From an uncultured bacterium (GTDB lineage Bacteria > Cyanobacteriota > Vampirovibrionia > Gastranaerophilales > Gastranaerophilaceae), in contig CAMAGQ010000099.1 in NCBI GenBank assembly GCA_945833895.1, positions 1 to 6,157 of the forward strand: a DNA stretch of 6,157 nucleotides. The letters are read 5' to 3'. The translations under genes and the position numbers were made by a program. This document shows positions 1 to 6,042 of the stretch, in pieces. The notes beneath the pieces are model-generated. The model did no database searches. It saw only the letters and a list, made by a program, of their open reading frames with translations, and was not told where the DNA came from. Within the stretch, counting starts at the first letter, position 1. Every line of letters starts with the position of its first letter.

Positions 1-660
1 TTTGTTAAACAGAGTTTCTGCCTGTGCATTTGATGCAAGTTGTGTCATTTGTGAGTCATTTACACCGGTAATAATTGCTGTATCTTTATCAACCGTAATT
101 TTACCGCCTCGTAATTCAACGTCATTCGCCGCAATAACTTTTCCGTTTACTGTAATAACTTGACCGCCGTTAGAGTTTGCAATCTCTGTCAAATCTGCTC
201 TCGGGTTGCTTACATAATCATCAAATGTTGATTTTGTCGGAGTGTAAACACTCAAGGAGCCGACATTCAAAACGCCGGATGAACCGACTACCATACCTTT
301 TGGTGAAACAAAAACTGCTTTCCCGTTATAAAAATTGTTTTCTCTCATTGTGTTTACCAAACCGTTTATGCTAATTTGGTTTTCAACTAGGTTTACAAAA
401 GTGTTAATATCTTTGTCGCCGTACTTAAAAATTAAGTTTGCAACATCATCTTTGTCAAGTACAAAGTCAATATATTTTCTGTAGCCGATGTCAGTATCTT
501 TTATTATTGCTGTCGGTCTAATATCATATACGCCGTTATTTCCGGTTACATTAGTTATTCTTGTTGCCATTGCAGACAACAGCATGCTCTGGTGGGTAAG
601 AAACAGAGAAGTTAAGACTGCCGCTAATATTTTTTTCGGTCTTTTATTACGGGTGATCAT
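1..660 (-). CDS. Filamentous haemagglutinin/LktA-type secreted adhesin, N-terminal 220 residues (3' end outside window)
   Basis: This is an open frame of 220 codons with no stop, running off the left edge, so only the N-terminus is present. Residues 1-32 look like a Sec signal peptide: a basic n-region (TRNKRPKK), a hydrophobic core (ILAAVLTSLFL) and a likely signal peptidase I site after the AMA at 30-32. Residues 33-200 resemble the two-partner-secretion (TPS) domain of FhaB-like exoproteins, which begins a right-handed beta-helix. The segment at about 117-137 (FVSPKGMVVGSSGVLNVGSL) matches the family's NPNG...LNVGGL-type motif, with SPKG in place of NPNG. Such proteins normally cross the outer membrane through a TpsB/FhaC-type pore; no partner is in the window. 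I associate this N-terminus with 'leukotoxin LktA family filamentous adhesin' entries from gut Melainabacteria, from memory only. The ATG at 660 is chosen because AAAGGA precedes it by 6 nt. An in-frame ATG at 675 would add MKGFN but lacks a properly spaced ribosome-binding site. Adhesion is inferred from the family. Confidence 0.8.
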   Translation of the reverse strand, partial: MITRNKRPKKILAAVLTSLFLTHQSMLLSAMATRITNVTGNNGVYDIRPTAIIKDTDIGYRKYIDFVLDKDDVANLIFKYGDKDINTFVNLVENQISINGLVNTMRENNFYNGKAVFVSPKGMVVGSSGVLNVGSLSVYTPTKSTFDDYVSNPRADLTEIANSNGGQVITVNGKVIAANDVELRGGKITVDKDTAIITGVNDSQMTQLASNAQAETLFNK

Positions 661-666
661 ATTAAA

Positions 667-672
667 TCCTTT
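667..672 (-). promoter_or_regulatory. Shine-Dalgarno site of the adhesin gene (decides the start)
   Basis: AAAGGA on the minus strand lies 6 nt upstream of the ATG at 660. This supports that start over the in-frame ATG at 675-673, which overlaps the region just before this site and has only GGA immediately adjacent to it. Confidence 0.6.
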
Positions 673-719
673 CATTCCATGAAATAAAATATTTTTACAT
701 ATCGATAATCAATAAAGTA

Positions 720-748
720 ATTTTAGCAGGAGCATGACAAAATGTAAG
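720..748 (-). promoter_or_regulatory. Candidate promoter of the adhesin gene (extended -10)
   Basis: On the minus strand an extended -10 element, TGCTAAAAT, covers 728-720 (TG-N-TAAAAT, one mismatch to TATAAT). Seventeen bases upstream, CTTACA (748-743) matches four of six bases of the sigma-70 -35 consensus. Transcription would start near 712, giving a leader of about 50 nt with a Shine-Dalgarno site at 672-667. The -35 hexamer overlaps one arm of the inverted repeat at 740-762, so binding of a regulator there could affect transcription. The promoter is predicted from pattern only. Confidence 0.5.
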
Positions 749-777
749 GTATTATTACATTTCATTAAGAACATGCT
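731..777. repeat. Nested inverted repeat upstream of the adhesin gene
   Basis: The inner pair is a perfect 8 bp inverted repeat, AAATGTAA (740-747) and TTACATTT (755-762), around a 7 nt centre. It is flanked by a second perfect 6 bp pair, AGCATG (731-736) and CATGCT (772-777), with unequal spacers of 3 and 9 nt. The site lies between the flippase stop and the adhesin start and overlaps the predicted -35 box. It could be an operator for a dimeric regulator or a weak RNA hairpin. It is a poor intrinsic terminator on either strand, because the stem is AT-rich and neither side has a proper run of T directly after it. Confidence 0.6.
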
Positions 778-845
778 TTTGCTTTATTATTTTAATACCC
801 GTGAATATTTTTTGTTGCCAGTATTTTTAGGATTGTTAAGAAATT

Positions 846-2303
846 TTATTCCGGAAAGTTAATTAATTTTCTTGCACCAAAATAGTAAATTGTGTAGAAT
901 ATGGCAAGAATTATTGCCATTTGTGCAATTCCCGGAATTATGACTGCGAAACTTTTCATTGCCCAAGTCAAAATTGCAACAGGAATAAATGTTACAATTA
1001 ATCTCAAAATCATGCGTTTCGGAAGTCTTATGTTCAATCCTTTTACTACTATTACCGCACTCAACAGCCAGTATAAGAAATTTGTTAAAAGCGTTGCTAT
1101 GCCGACTCCGATTAATCCTAACTGTTTGATTAATATAATATTTAACGCAACACCTGCAATACCTGAAACTAATTTTATAATAAATCCGATATAAGTTTTG
1201 TTTGCCAAGTGGTACTGCAAAGTTGTGTAATCTGCAAGTGCAATGAAAAATACCCCGAATGAAAAATAAGGTACAAGAACGCTTGCTTCATACATTTTAG
1301 GATTAGATATAAACAAGTGCGTATAATCCACATTGTATAATGAAATTGCTGAAATAATCGGCAATGATACCAACAGGTAGTAGCCTAAAAATCTTGAAAT
1401 TATCGGGCGAACGTCGACTTTTGCTTCATACATGTTAATGATACGCGGGATTGCAGCGACTGTAATCATTGCAAATAAAGTCATTAGTATTGACATCGTC
1501 AGTCCGTAACCTGCTCCGACCAGTGCTGCCTTTGAAAATCCGCTTATGCTGTTCATAATAAATTTGTTACTTTGTGTAATAATCCAAGCACTCAAAGATG
1601 CGGCAGCAATCGGAATTCCGTATTTCATAATCGGAAAAATAAAAGTCCATTCAATTTTTTGAAGTTTAAATACTTTCAAAATTTCACTCTGATATAAAAG
1701 TAAAATATCAATAGCAGTTATTGAAATTCCCATACTCAGAAGTATTGAGAATGCTCCAAGGTGCATATATTTTGCAAGATAAACAGCCAATAATATTGTT
1801 GCAAATTGGTTCAATATTGTTGTAATCGTGTAAGAAATTGATTTTAATTGAGCTCTTAATATCTGTGAAAGTAAAGCCCTGATTGCAACAGGAATTATCA
1901 AAAACAAGACTGCAAGGAAATATTTGAACGGAACGTGGAAGAAACTGTACAAACTGTCTTTAAATAGTAATCCCAGCCCGAACATTAACAACATATTGAT
2001 TGTCAGGATTGTGACAAGAGTTGTGACGTATTTCGGAAGGTCGTCAGTCAGTTGGTGATGTCTGAAAAATCTCAAACCTGACAGCCCGACCCAGTCGGAA
2101 AAGATTATACAAAGGAACGATAGCATTGCAATTGAAATCGTGTATAAACCGTACTGCTCTTGAGAAAACAGCCCCGTGTATATTGGAACGGTAATCATAT
2201 TACCAAACATTCCGCACAATTTCGACGGTGCATATTTTAACATATCGGTAAATATGCCTTTGACTTCTTTTTCTTCAACTTCTTTATTTTCAATATATTC
2301 CAT
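846..2303 (-). CDS. Polysaccharide flippase, Wzx/MOP superfamily membrane protein
   Basis: A complete 485-residue integral membrane protein of the MOP (MATE-like) exporter superfamily, polysaccharide biosynthesis branch, whose members flip lipid-linked oligosaccharides across the inner membrane. After an acidic, lysine-rich cytoplasmic N-terminus (1-20), I count about 14 hydrophobic segments, near 25-45, 53-75, 93-115, 127-147, 158-178, 183-205, 222-242, 260-285, 303-323, 340-360, 372-393, 396-420, 432-450 and 456-476. The first helix region (APSKLCGMFGNMITVPIYTG, then FSQEQYGLY) matches the family's usual start, where a 'P-Y-T, S-x-x-E/Q-Y-G' pattern is typical. Length is normal for Wzx-like proteins. 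The ATG at 2303 has AAAAGGAG 4 nt upstream, inside the 14 bp gap after the rimO stop, so the gene is probably cotranscribed with rimO. The substrate cannot be told: no glycosyltransferase or polymerase gene is in the window. The family call is firm; O-antigen, capsule or teichuronic-type substrate is open. Confidence 0.88.
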   Translation of the reverse strand: MEYIENKEVEEKEVKGIFTDMLKYAPSKLCGMFGNMITVPIYTGLFSQEQYGLYTISIAMLSFLCIIFSDWVGLSGLRFFRHHQLTDDLPKYVTTLVTILTINMLLMFGLGLLFKDSLYSFFHVPFKYFLAVLFLIIPVAIRALLSQILRAQLKSISYTITTILNQFATILLAVYLAKYMHLGAFSILLSMGISITAIDILLLYQSEILKVFKLQKIEWTFIFPIMKYGIPIAAASLSAWIITQSNKFIMNSISGFSKAALVGAGYGLTMSILMTLFAMITVAAIPRIINMYEAKVDVRPIISRFLGYYLLVSLPIISAISLYNVDYTHLFISNPKMYEASVLVPYFSFGVFFIALADYTTLQYHLANKTYIGFIIKLVSGIAGVALNIILIKQLGLIGVGIATLLTNFLYWLLSAVIVVKGLNIRLPKRMILRLIVTFIPVAILTWAMKSFAVIIPGIAQMAIILAIFYTIYYFGARKLINFPE

Positions 2304-2307
2304 GATT

Positions 2308-2315
2308 CTCCTTTT
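2308..2315 (-). promoter_or_regulatory. Strong Shine-Dalgarno site of the flippase gene
   Basis: AAAAGGAG on the minus strand ends 4 nt before the flippase ATG and lies in the short gap after the rimO stop codon. It supports both the chosen start and translation from a shared rimO-flippase transcript. Confidence 0.75.
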
Positions 2316-2317
2316 CT

Positions 2318-3622
2318 TTATTGGATTTCTCCAAACAAATCGTATTCGTCAGATTCTGTTATTTTAACGTTTTCAATATCGCCTGGAACTACTTGCCTGT
2401 CTGTTCTTGCGTACACAAGTCCGTCAATTTCAGGAGCATCGTGTTCCGAGCGAAGGATGACAACTCCGTCATCAGTGTAACCTTCAACTATGCACGGCAA
2501 AACCGTTCCAATATATTTCTGATTGCATTCTGTGGAGATTTTCTGCTGTAATTGCATTAATTTGTCACGTCTTGCTTTTTTGATTTTTTGTGTGAGATGT
2601 CCTTTTAATTTATCAGAATACGTACCTTTTTCTCTTGAATATTCAAACGCACCCATTCTGTCAAACTTAACTTCTTTTACAAAATTGTATAGGTGTTCAA
2701 ATTCCTCTTCGGTTTCTCCCGGATAGCCGACAATCAGGGATGTTCTGACAGAAACGTGCGGAATTTTTGCCCGCAACTTGTTGACCAATTCACGGTAATC
2801 CATGACAGGTCTTTTCATAGATTCAAGAACTCTCGGGTGCGAATGTTGAAGCGGAATATCCACATATTTCACAACCTTATCAAGTCTTGCGATTGCATCA
2901 ATCAACTCATCTGTCATCATTGTCGGATAAGCATACATTATTCTAATCCATGACAAATCTTCTATCTTGTTTAATTCTTCTAAAAGCTGCGGTAATGCCT
3001 GTTTGCGGTACAAATCCAGACCGTAAGATGATGTATCTTGAGCAATTAATATAATTTCTCTTACTCCTTTATCGACAAGTTTTTTCGCTTCTTGTACGAT
3101 ATTTTCTATAGGTCTTGAAACATATTTCCCTCTTAATTTAGGGATTATGCAGTATCCGCACTGATAATTACAGCCTTCGCCAATTTTCAGATATGAACTT
3201 GCACCTACTGTAATTTGTTGTCTTTCAACGTTTTCAGGATAATGATATTCAGGTTTTTCATCAATTAAACTGAGAAATTCTTCACCTTTTTCAATGTTAT
3301 CAATGATTTTTGGAATATCGTTTATATTTGCAGTTCCTATCATGCCTGACAATTCAGGGATAGCATCTTTTAAATCTTGCTTGTGTTTTTGCGGTAAACA
3401 GCCCGCAACGATTACCTTTTTGCCGGACTCAACCATTTGTATAATACTTTGTACGGATTCTTTTTCGGCATCATGAATAAAAGAACATGTGTTCACAATA
3501 ACAACATTTGCATCAGTTTCATCCAATGTAATTGCGTGTCCGCTTTGAGCAAGTATTCCCAATATCAACTCGGCATCAACCAGATTTTTGGCACAGCCAT
3601 GATTTATTAACGCTATTTTCAT
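2318..3622 (-). CDS. rimO: Ribosomal protein S12 methylthiotransferase RimO
   Basis: A complete 434-residue radical-SAM methylthiotransferase, the usual RimO length. RimO adds a beta-methylthio group to an aspartate of ribosomal protein S12 (Asp88 in E. coli numbering), using S-adenosylmethionine and two [4Fe-4S] clusters. All three domains are visible. The N-terminal UPF0004 domain carries the auxiliary-cluster cysteines C10 (NHGCAKN), C46 (NTCSF) and C75 (AGCLPQ). The radical-SAM core has CxxxCxxC at C151, C155 and C158 (GCNYQCGYCIIPKLRG). The C-terminal TRAM domain spans about 365-434. The sequences DAPEIDGLVY (396-405) and YDLFGE (427-432) point to RimO rather than the tRNA enzymes MiaB or MtaB. 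The ATG at 3622 has AGAGGA 6 nt upstream and starts the conserved MKIALINHGCAKN. The gene is divergent from rlhA and leads the flippase gene. No key residue is missing. Confidence 0.96.
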   Translation of the reverse strand: MKIALINHGCAKNLVDAELILGILAQSGHAITLDETDANVVIVNTCSFIHDAEKESVQSIIQMVESGKKVIVAGCLPQKHKQDLKDAIPELSGMIGTANINDIPKIIDNIEKGEEFLSLIDEKPEYHYPENVERQQITVGASSYLKIGEGCNYQCGYCIIPKLRGKYVSRPIENIVQEAKKLVDKGVREIILIAQDTSSYGLDLYRKQALPQLLEELNKIEDLSWIRIMYAYPTMMTDELIDAIARLDKVVKYVDIPLQHSHPRVLESMKRPVMDYRELVNKLRAKIPHVSVRTSLIVGYPGETEEEFEHLYNFVKEVKFDRMGAFEYSREKGTYSDKLKGHLTQKIKKARRDKLMQLQQKISTECNQKYIGTVLPCIVEGYTDDGVVILRSEHDAPEIDGLVYARTDRQVVPGDIENVKITESDEYDLFGEIQ

Positions 3623-3628
3623 TCCATA

Positions 3629-3650
3629 TCCTCTTTTTGCTATTTTATCA
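3629..3650 (-). promoter_or_regulatory. Candidate rimO promoter -10 element and Shine-Dalgarno site
   Basis: On the minus strand an extended -10 element, TGATAAAAT, covers 3650-3642 (TG-N-TAAAAT). AGAGGA follows at 3634-3629, 6 nt before the rimO ATG. Predicted transcription would start near 3635, giving a leader of only about 14 nt that still contains the ribosome-binding site. No convincing -35 box is seen; the expected place overlaps the palindrome at 3657-3668. Confidence 0.5.
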
Positions 3651-3656
3651 TTAATT

Positions 3657-3668
3657 GTAAAATTTTAC
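3657..3668. repeat. Perfect 12 bp palindrome in the rimO-rlhA divergent promoter region
   Basis: GTAAAATTTTAC is a perfect palindrome placed between the two predicted, oppositely directed promoters, in the -35 region of the rimO promoter and about 30 bp upstream of the rlhA -10 box. Its position fits an operator for a dimeric regulator. Seven bases further on, TTACATTT (3676-3683) repeats an arm of the inverted repeat in front of the adhesin gene. AT-rich DNA yields such palindromes by chance fairly often, so function is only suggested. Confidence 0.4.
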
Positions 3669-3674
3669 CTATAT

Positions 3675-3704
3675 ATTACATTTTATTCACTATTTTGTTA
3701 TAAA
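3675..3704 (+). promoter_or_regulatory. Candidate rlhA promoter placed directly before the start codon
   Basis: An extended -10 element, TGTTATAAA, covers 3696-3704 (TG-N-TATAAA, one mismatch to TATAAT). ATTACA (3675-3680) is a four-of-six match to the -35 consensus at an 18 bp spacing; TTACAT one base on gives 17 bp. The -10 ends only 8 bp before the ATG at 3713, so transcription should begin at about 3711, within a few bases of the start codon. No Shine-Dalgarno sequence is present between the promoter and the gene. Confidence 0.55.
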
Positions 3705-3712
3705 ATACAGTT

Positions 3713-5482
3713 ATGAAAAGAGTTGAATTATTATCACCGGCAAAGAATTTAGAAACCGCAATTGCAGCAATAAATAGCGGTGCGGATGCAATTTATATCG
3801 GAGCGACTGATTTCGGAGCAAGAAAAAATGCCCCGAATTCCTTGCAAGACATTGAAAATCTTGTTAATTATGCTCATAAATTTTACGTAAAAATTCACGT
3901 TGTGATTAATACAATTCTTAATGATTCTGAATTGGAAAAAGCGATAGAAATGGTGAAAACCCTATATAAAATAGGCGTTGATGCCATTATTGTTCAGGAT
4001 ATGGGGCTAGTAAAAGCAGCAATTGATGGTAAAATGCCTCCAATTCCAATTCATGCCAGCACTCAGTGTAACAACAGAACTCCTGAAAAGGTTAAGTTTT
4101 TCGATACTTTAGGGGTGTCAAGAGTGATTCTTGCAAGAGAACTTTCGCTTGACCAAATTGCAGAAATCTGTAAAAATTCGACATGTGAAATAGAAACTTT
4201 TATCCACGGAGCTCTTTGTGTATCTTATAGCGGGCAATGTTACTTTTCTTATAATAACGGCGGACGTTCTGCAAATCGTGGAGAATGTGCTCAACCTTGC
4301 CGTTTGCGGTATTCGTTAGTCGATTCTGATGGAAAATATCTGCTTAAAGATAAATATTTACTTTCTTTGAAAGACTTTAATGCCTCTGAATGTATTGAAA
4401 ATCTTATAGATGCGGGCGTGAAGTCGTTCAAAATTGAAGGCAGATTGAAAGATGTTAATTATGTCAGAAATGTTACCGCATATTATAACGATTTAATCAA
4501 TAAATACGCTCAGAGAACCTCTTCAGGAAAGGTTTTTCTTGATTTTGAGCCGAATGTGAATAAAACCTTTAACCGCGGTTATACGACATACTTTTTAAAG
4601 GATAGAGAGCAGTGCTTTAACTTCTTGTCGCCGAAATCACGTGGTGAAAAACTTGGCAAGGTTAAACACGTAACAAAAAATTATTTTGAAATTGATGCAA
4701 AACTCCACGCCCAAGACGGGATTTGTTTTATTAAAAACGGTGAAATGACTGGATTTCTGGTTAATAAAGTTGATGGGGGAAAGGTTTATCCAAATTCGAT
4801 GAAAGACGTTTCTGTCGGCACTGTTCTTTATAGAAATCTTGACTATGAGTTTGAAAAACAACTTAAAATTTCAAAAACTGTTCGTAAAATTGGGGTAGAT
4901 ATTGTTGTAAAAAATGGAAAAGTTTCGGTAATTGATGAAGATAATAATCAAATTTCCAAAGAACTTCCAAGCGGTGAAGTGCCGAAAAATATAGCTAAAA
5001 TGACAGAAAATTTAATCGCTCAATTTAAAAAGACAGGAAATAGTGATTTTTATGTTAAGAATATTGAAGTTCTTGATGAAAATATTCCGTTTCTCCCAAT
5101 CGCAGTTATAAACGACTTTCGCAGAGATTTATTAGGTGTTTTAATGCAAAAAAGACTAAAGAATTTCCCAAAAGATACTCAAAAACCTATCTGTTATGCG
5201 GATTTTCCTGATACAAAAATTGACTATCGCGGTAATGTTTTAAATTCTGAGGCTAAAAGTTTTTATGAAGAATGTAAAGTTTGCGTTACAGAACCCGCTT
5301 TAGAATCGTTAAGTAATGTTAAGTCAGGTGTTGAGTTGATGAGAACAAAACACTGTCTTAAATTTGCATCTAATATATGCGGAAAACCTTGCGGACCGCT
5401 ATTTTTAGTCGATAAAAACGGCACAAAATATCCGCTGAAATTTGATTGTAAAAACTGCGAAATGGTCGTTTTAAAACCTTAA
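3713..5482 (+). CDS. rlhA: 23S rRNA 5-hydroxycytidine C2501 synthase RlhA (U32 peptidase family)
   Basis: A complete 589-residue U32-family protein. Its E. coli relative RlhA (YdcP) makes 5-hydroxycytidine at 23S rRNA position 2501 near the peptidyl transferase centre. Residues 1-260 form the TIM-barrel-like U32 core, starting with MKRVELLSPAKNLETA and containing GADAIYIGA, HASTQCNNRTPEK and VILARELSLDQI, all close to E. coli RlhA as I remember it. The U32 signature lies at 161-179 (E161, F163, G166, C169, G174, C176). C169, C176 and C192, with C196 or C227, are the likely Fe-S ligands by analogy to UbiU/TrhP. Residues about 285-500 cover the DUF3656-like middle region. The C-terminus has a second conserved cysteine set, C548, C556, C579 and C582 (TKHC...FDCKNCEM). 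It is shorter than the 653-residue E. coli protein. The conserved N-terminus fixes the ATG at 3713, although no Shine-Dalgarno site precedes it. Despite the family name, protease activity is doubtful. TrhP-like tRNA hydroxylation is the main alternative; the C-terminal domain favours RlhA. Confidence 0.85.
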   Translation: MKRVELLSPAKNLETAIAAINSGADAIYIGATDFGARKNAPNSLQDIENLVNYAHKFYVKIHVVINTILNDSELEKAIEMVKTLYKIGVDAIIVQDMGLVKAAIDGKMPPIPIHASTQCNNRTPEKVKFFDTLGVSRVILARELSLDQIAEICKNSTCEIETFIHGALCVSYSGQCYFSYNNGGRSANRGECAQPCRLRYSLVDSDGKYLLKDKYLLSLKDFNASECIENLIDAGVKSFKIEGRLKDVNYVRNVTAYYNDLINKYAQRTSSGKVFLDFEPNVNKTFNRGYTTYFLKDREQCFNFLSPKSRGEKLGKVKHVTKNYFEIDAKLHAQDGICFIKNGEMTGFLVNKVDGGKVYPNSMKDVSVGTVLYRNLDYEFEKQLKISKTVRKIGVDIVVKNGKVSVIDEDNNQISKELPSGEVPKNIAKMTENLIAQFKKTGNSDFYVKNIEVLDENIPFLPIAVINDFRRDLLGVLMQKRLKNFPKDTQKPICYADFPDTKIDYRGNVLNSEAKSFYEECKVCVTEPALESLSNVKSGVELMRTKHCLKFASNICGKPCGPLFLVDKNGTKYPLKFDCKNCEMVVLKP

Positions 5483-5487
5483 ATTTA

Positions 5488-6039
5488 TTATTTAATCAGA
5501 TTTTGAATTTCTTTAAAGTTTGGATGTTTGGAGGTTTTAAGAAGTTCAAAAAGTACAATCTCAACAGTAGTTATGTATGCACCGTATTTTTTCATTAATT
5601 CTAAACCGGTTTTATGTTCATCTTTATCTCTGCTTGATGAAGCATCTTTAACTACATGAACCTCAAACCCTTCTTTAATGAGGTCTTGAACTGTTTGCAA
5701 AAGGCAAATATGTGTTTCTATTCCGCAGATAAAAATCTGAGTAATTCCGTTATTTTTGAGTTCTTGAACTTTGTTTTTGATATTTTCTTCTAAAAGTGCT
5801 GAAAAGGAAGTTTTTTCAAAAATAAACGCATCTTCCGGTAATGCCTCAAGCACAGGTGCTATAGTTGCTCCAAGTCCTTTGGGGTACTGTTCCGTAACTA
5901 TTGTTTTAATACCTAAAATATTTGCTGTTTTGGCAAGGTTTGCGGCATTTTCTGCAACTTTTTCGCCTTTATATGCGGCATTTACAAGTTTTTCCTGAAT
6001 ATCAATCATTATAAACGCACAAGTTTCAATATTTAGCAT
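5488..6039 (-). CDS. Isochorismatase-family cysteine hydrolase (YcaC/ISOC-like)
   Basis: A complete 183-residue cytoplasmic hydrolase with the isochorismatase-like Rossmann-type fold. The family's Asp-Lys-Cys triad is visible as D13 (MIDIQEKL), K76 (FEKTSFSAL) and C112 (GIETHICLLQT). The later VVKDASSSRDKDEH (129-142) and TTVEIVLFELL (157-167) fit the YcaC-related / ISOC1-ISOC2 subgroup rather than true isochorismatases or nicotinamidases. I see no clear nicotinamidase metal-binding motif. Length is typical for the subgroup. The substrates of this subgroup are mostly unknown, so no reaction is assigned. The ATG at 6039 has AGAGG 6 nt upstream, and TATAAA at 6072-6067 could be its -10 box. The gene is convergent with rlhA, with 5 bp between stop codons. 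No pathway partner is visible. Confidence 0.9.
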   Translation of the reverse strand: MLNIETCAFIMIDIQEKLVNAAYKGEKVAENAANLAKTANILGIKTIVTEQYPKGLGATIAPVLEALPEDAFIFEKTSFSALLEENIKNKVQELKNNGITQIFICGIETHICLLQTVQDLIKEGFEVHVVKDASSSRDKDEHKTGLELMKKYGAYITTVEIVLFELLKTSKHPNFKEIQNLIK

Positions 6040-6042
6040 TAT

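Noticed and set aside
177..374. 65-codon plus-strand frame
   Set aside because: It is an antisense shadow of the adhesin TPS domain, with no ribosome-binding site and no recognisable features.
670..680. Identical 11-mer ATGGAATGAAA before the adhesin and at the rimO start (3617-3627)
   Set aside because: It looked like a shared translation-start element or a minimal ATG-GAA-TGA upstream ORF. In rimO the inner ATG is the start; in the adhesin it is an alternative start without a spaced Shine-Dalgarno site. Two copies of an AT-rich 11-mer are not enough to claim function.
488..682. 64-codon plus-strand frame with a membrane-like sequence
   Set aside because: It is the antisense of the adhesin signal peptide and N-terminus and runs across its start. 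The minus-strand product is a recognisable secreted protein.
740..762. Hairpin as an intrinsic terminator for the rimO-flippase transcript
   Set aside because: The 8 bp stem is almost all A/T and is followed on the minus strand by a short TTTTG, not a T run. Stability would be too low for a convincing terminator.
901..1194. 97-codon open frame on the plus strand
   Set aside because: It lies wholly inside the flippase gene on the opposite strand. Its hydrophobic look mirrors the membrane segments; it has no ribosome-binding site and resembles no family.
2321..2953. Several short plus-strand frames across rimO
   Set aside because: All are antisense to a clearly conserved rimO, overlap one another and look like no known protein.
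3713..5482. rlhA product as a collagenase-type secreted peptidase
   Set aside because: The family name U32 suggests this, but there is no signal peptide. The cysteine pattern and C-terminal domain match the RNA-hydroxylating RlhA group.
5488..6039. True isochorismatase of siderophore synthesis or a nicotinamidase
   Set aside because: No siderophore genes are nearby, no aryl-carrier domain is present, and no clear nicotinamidase metal-binding motif is seen. The sequence fits the YcaC/ISOC-like subgroup of unknown substrate.
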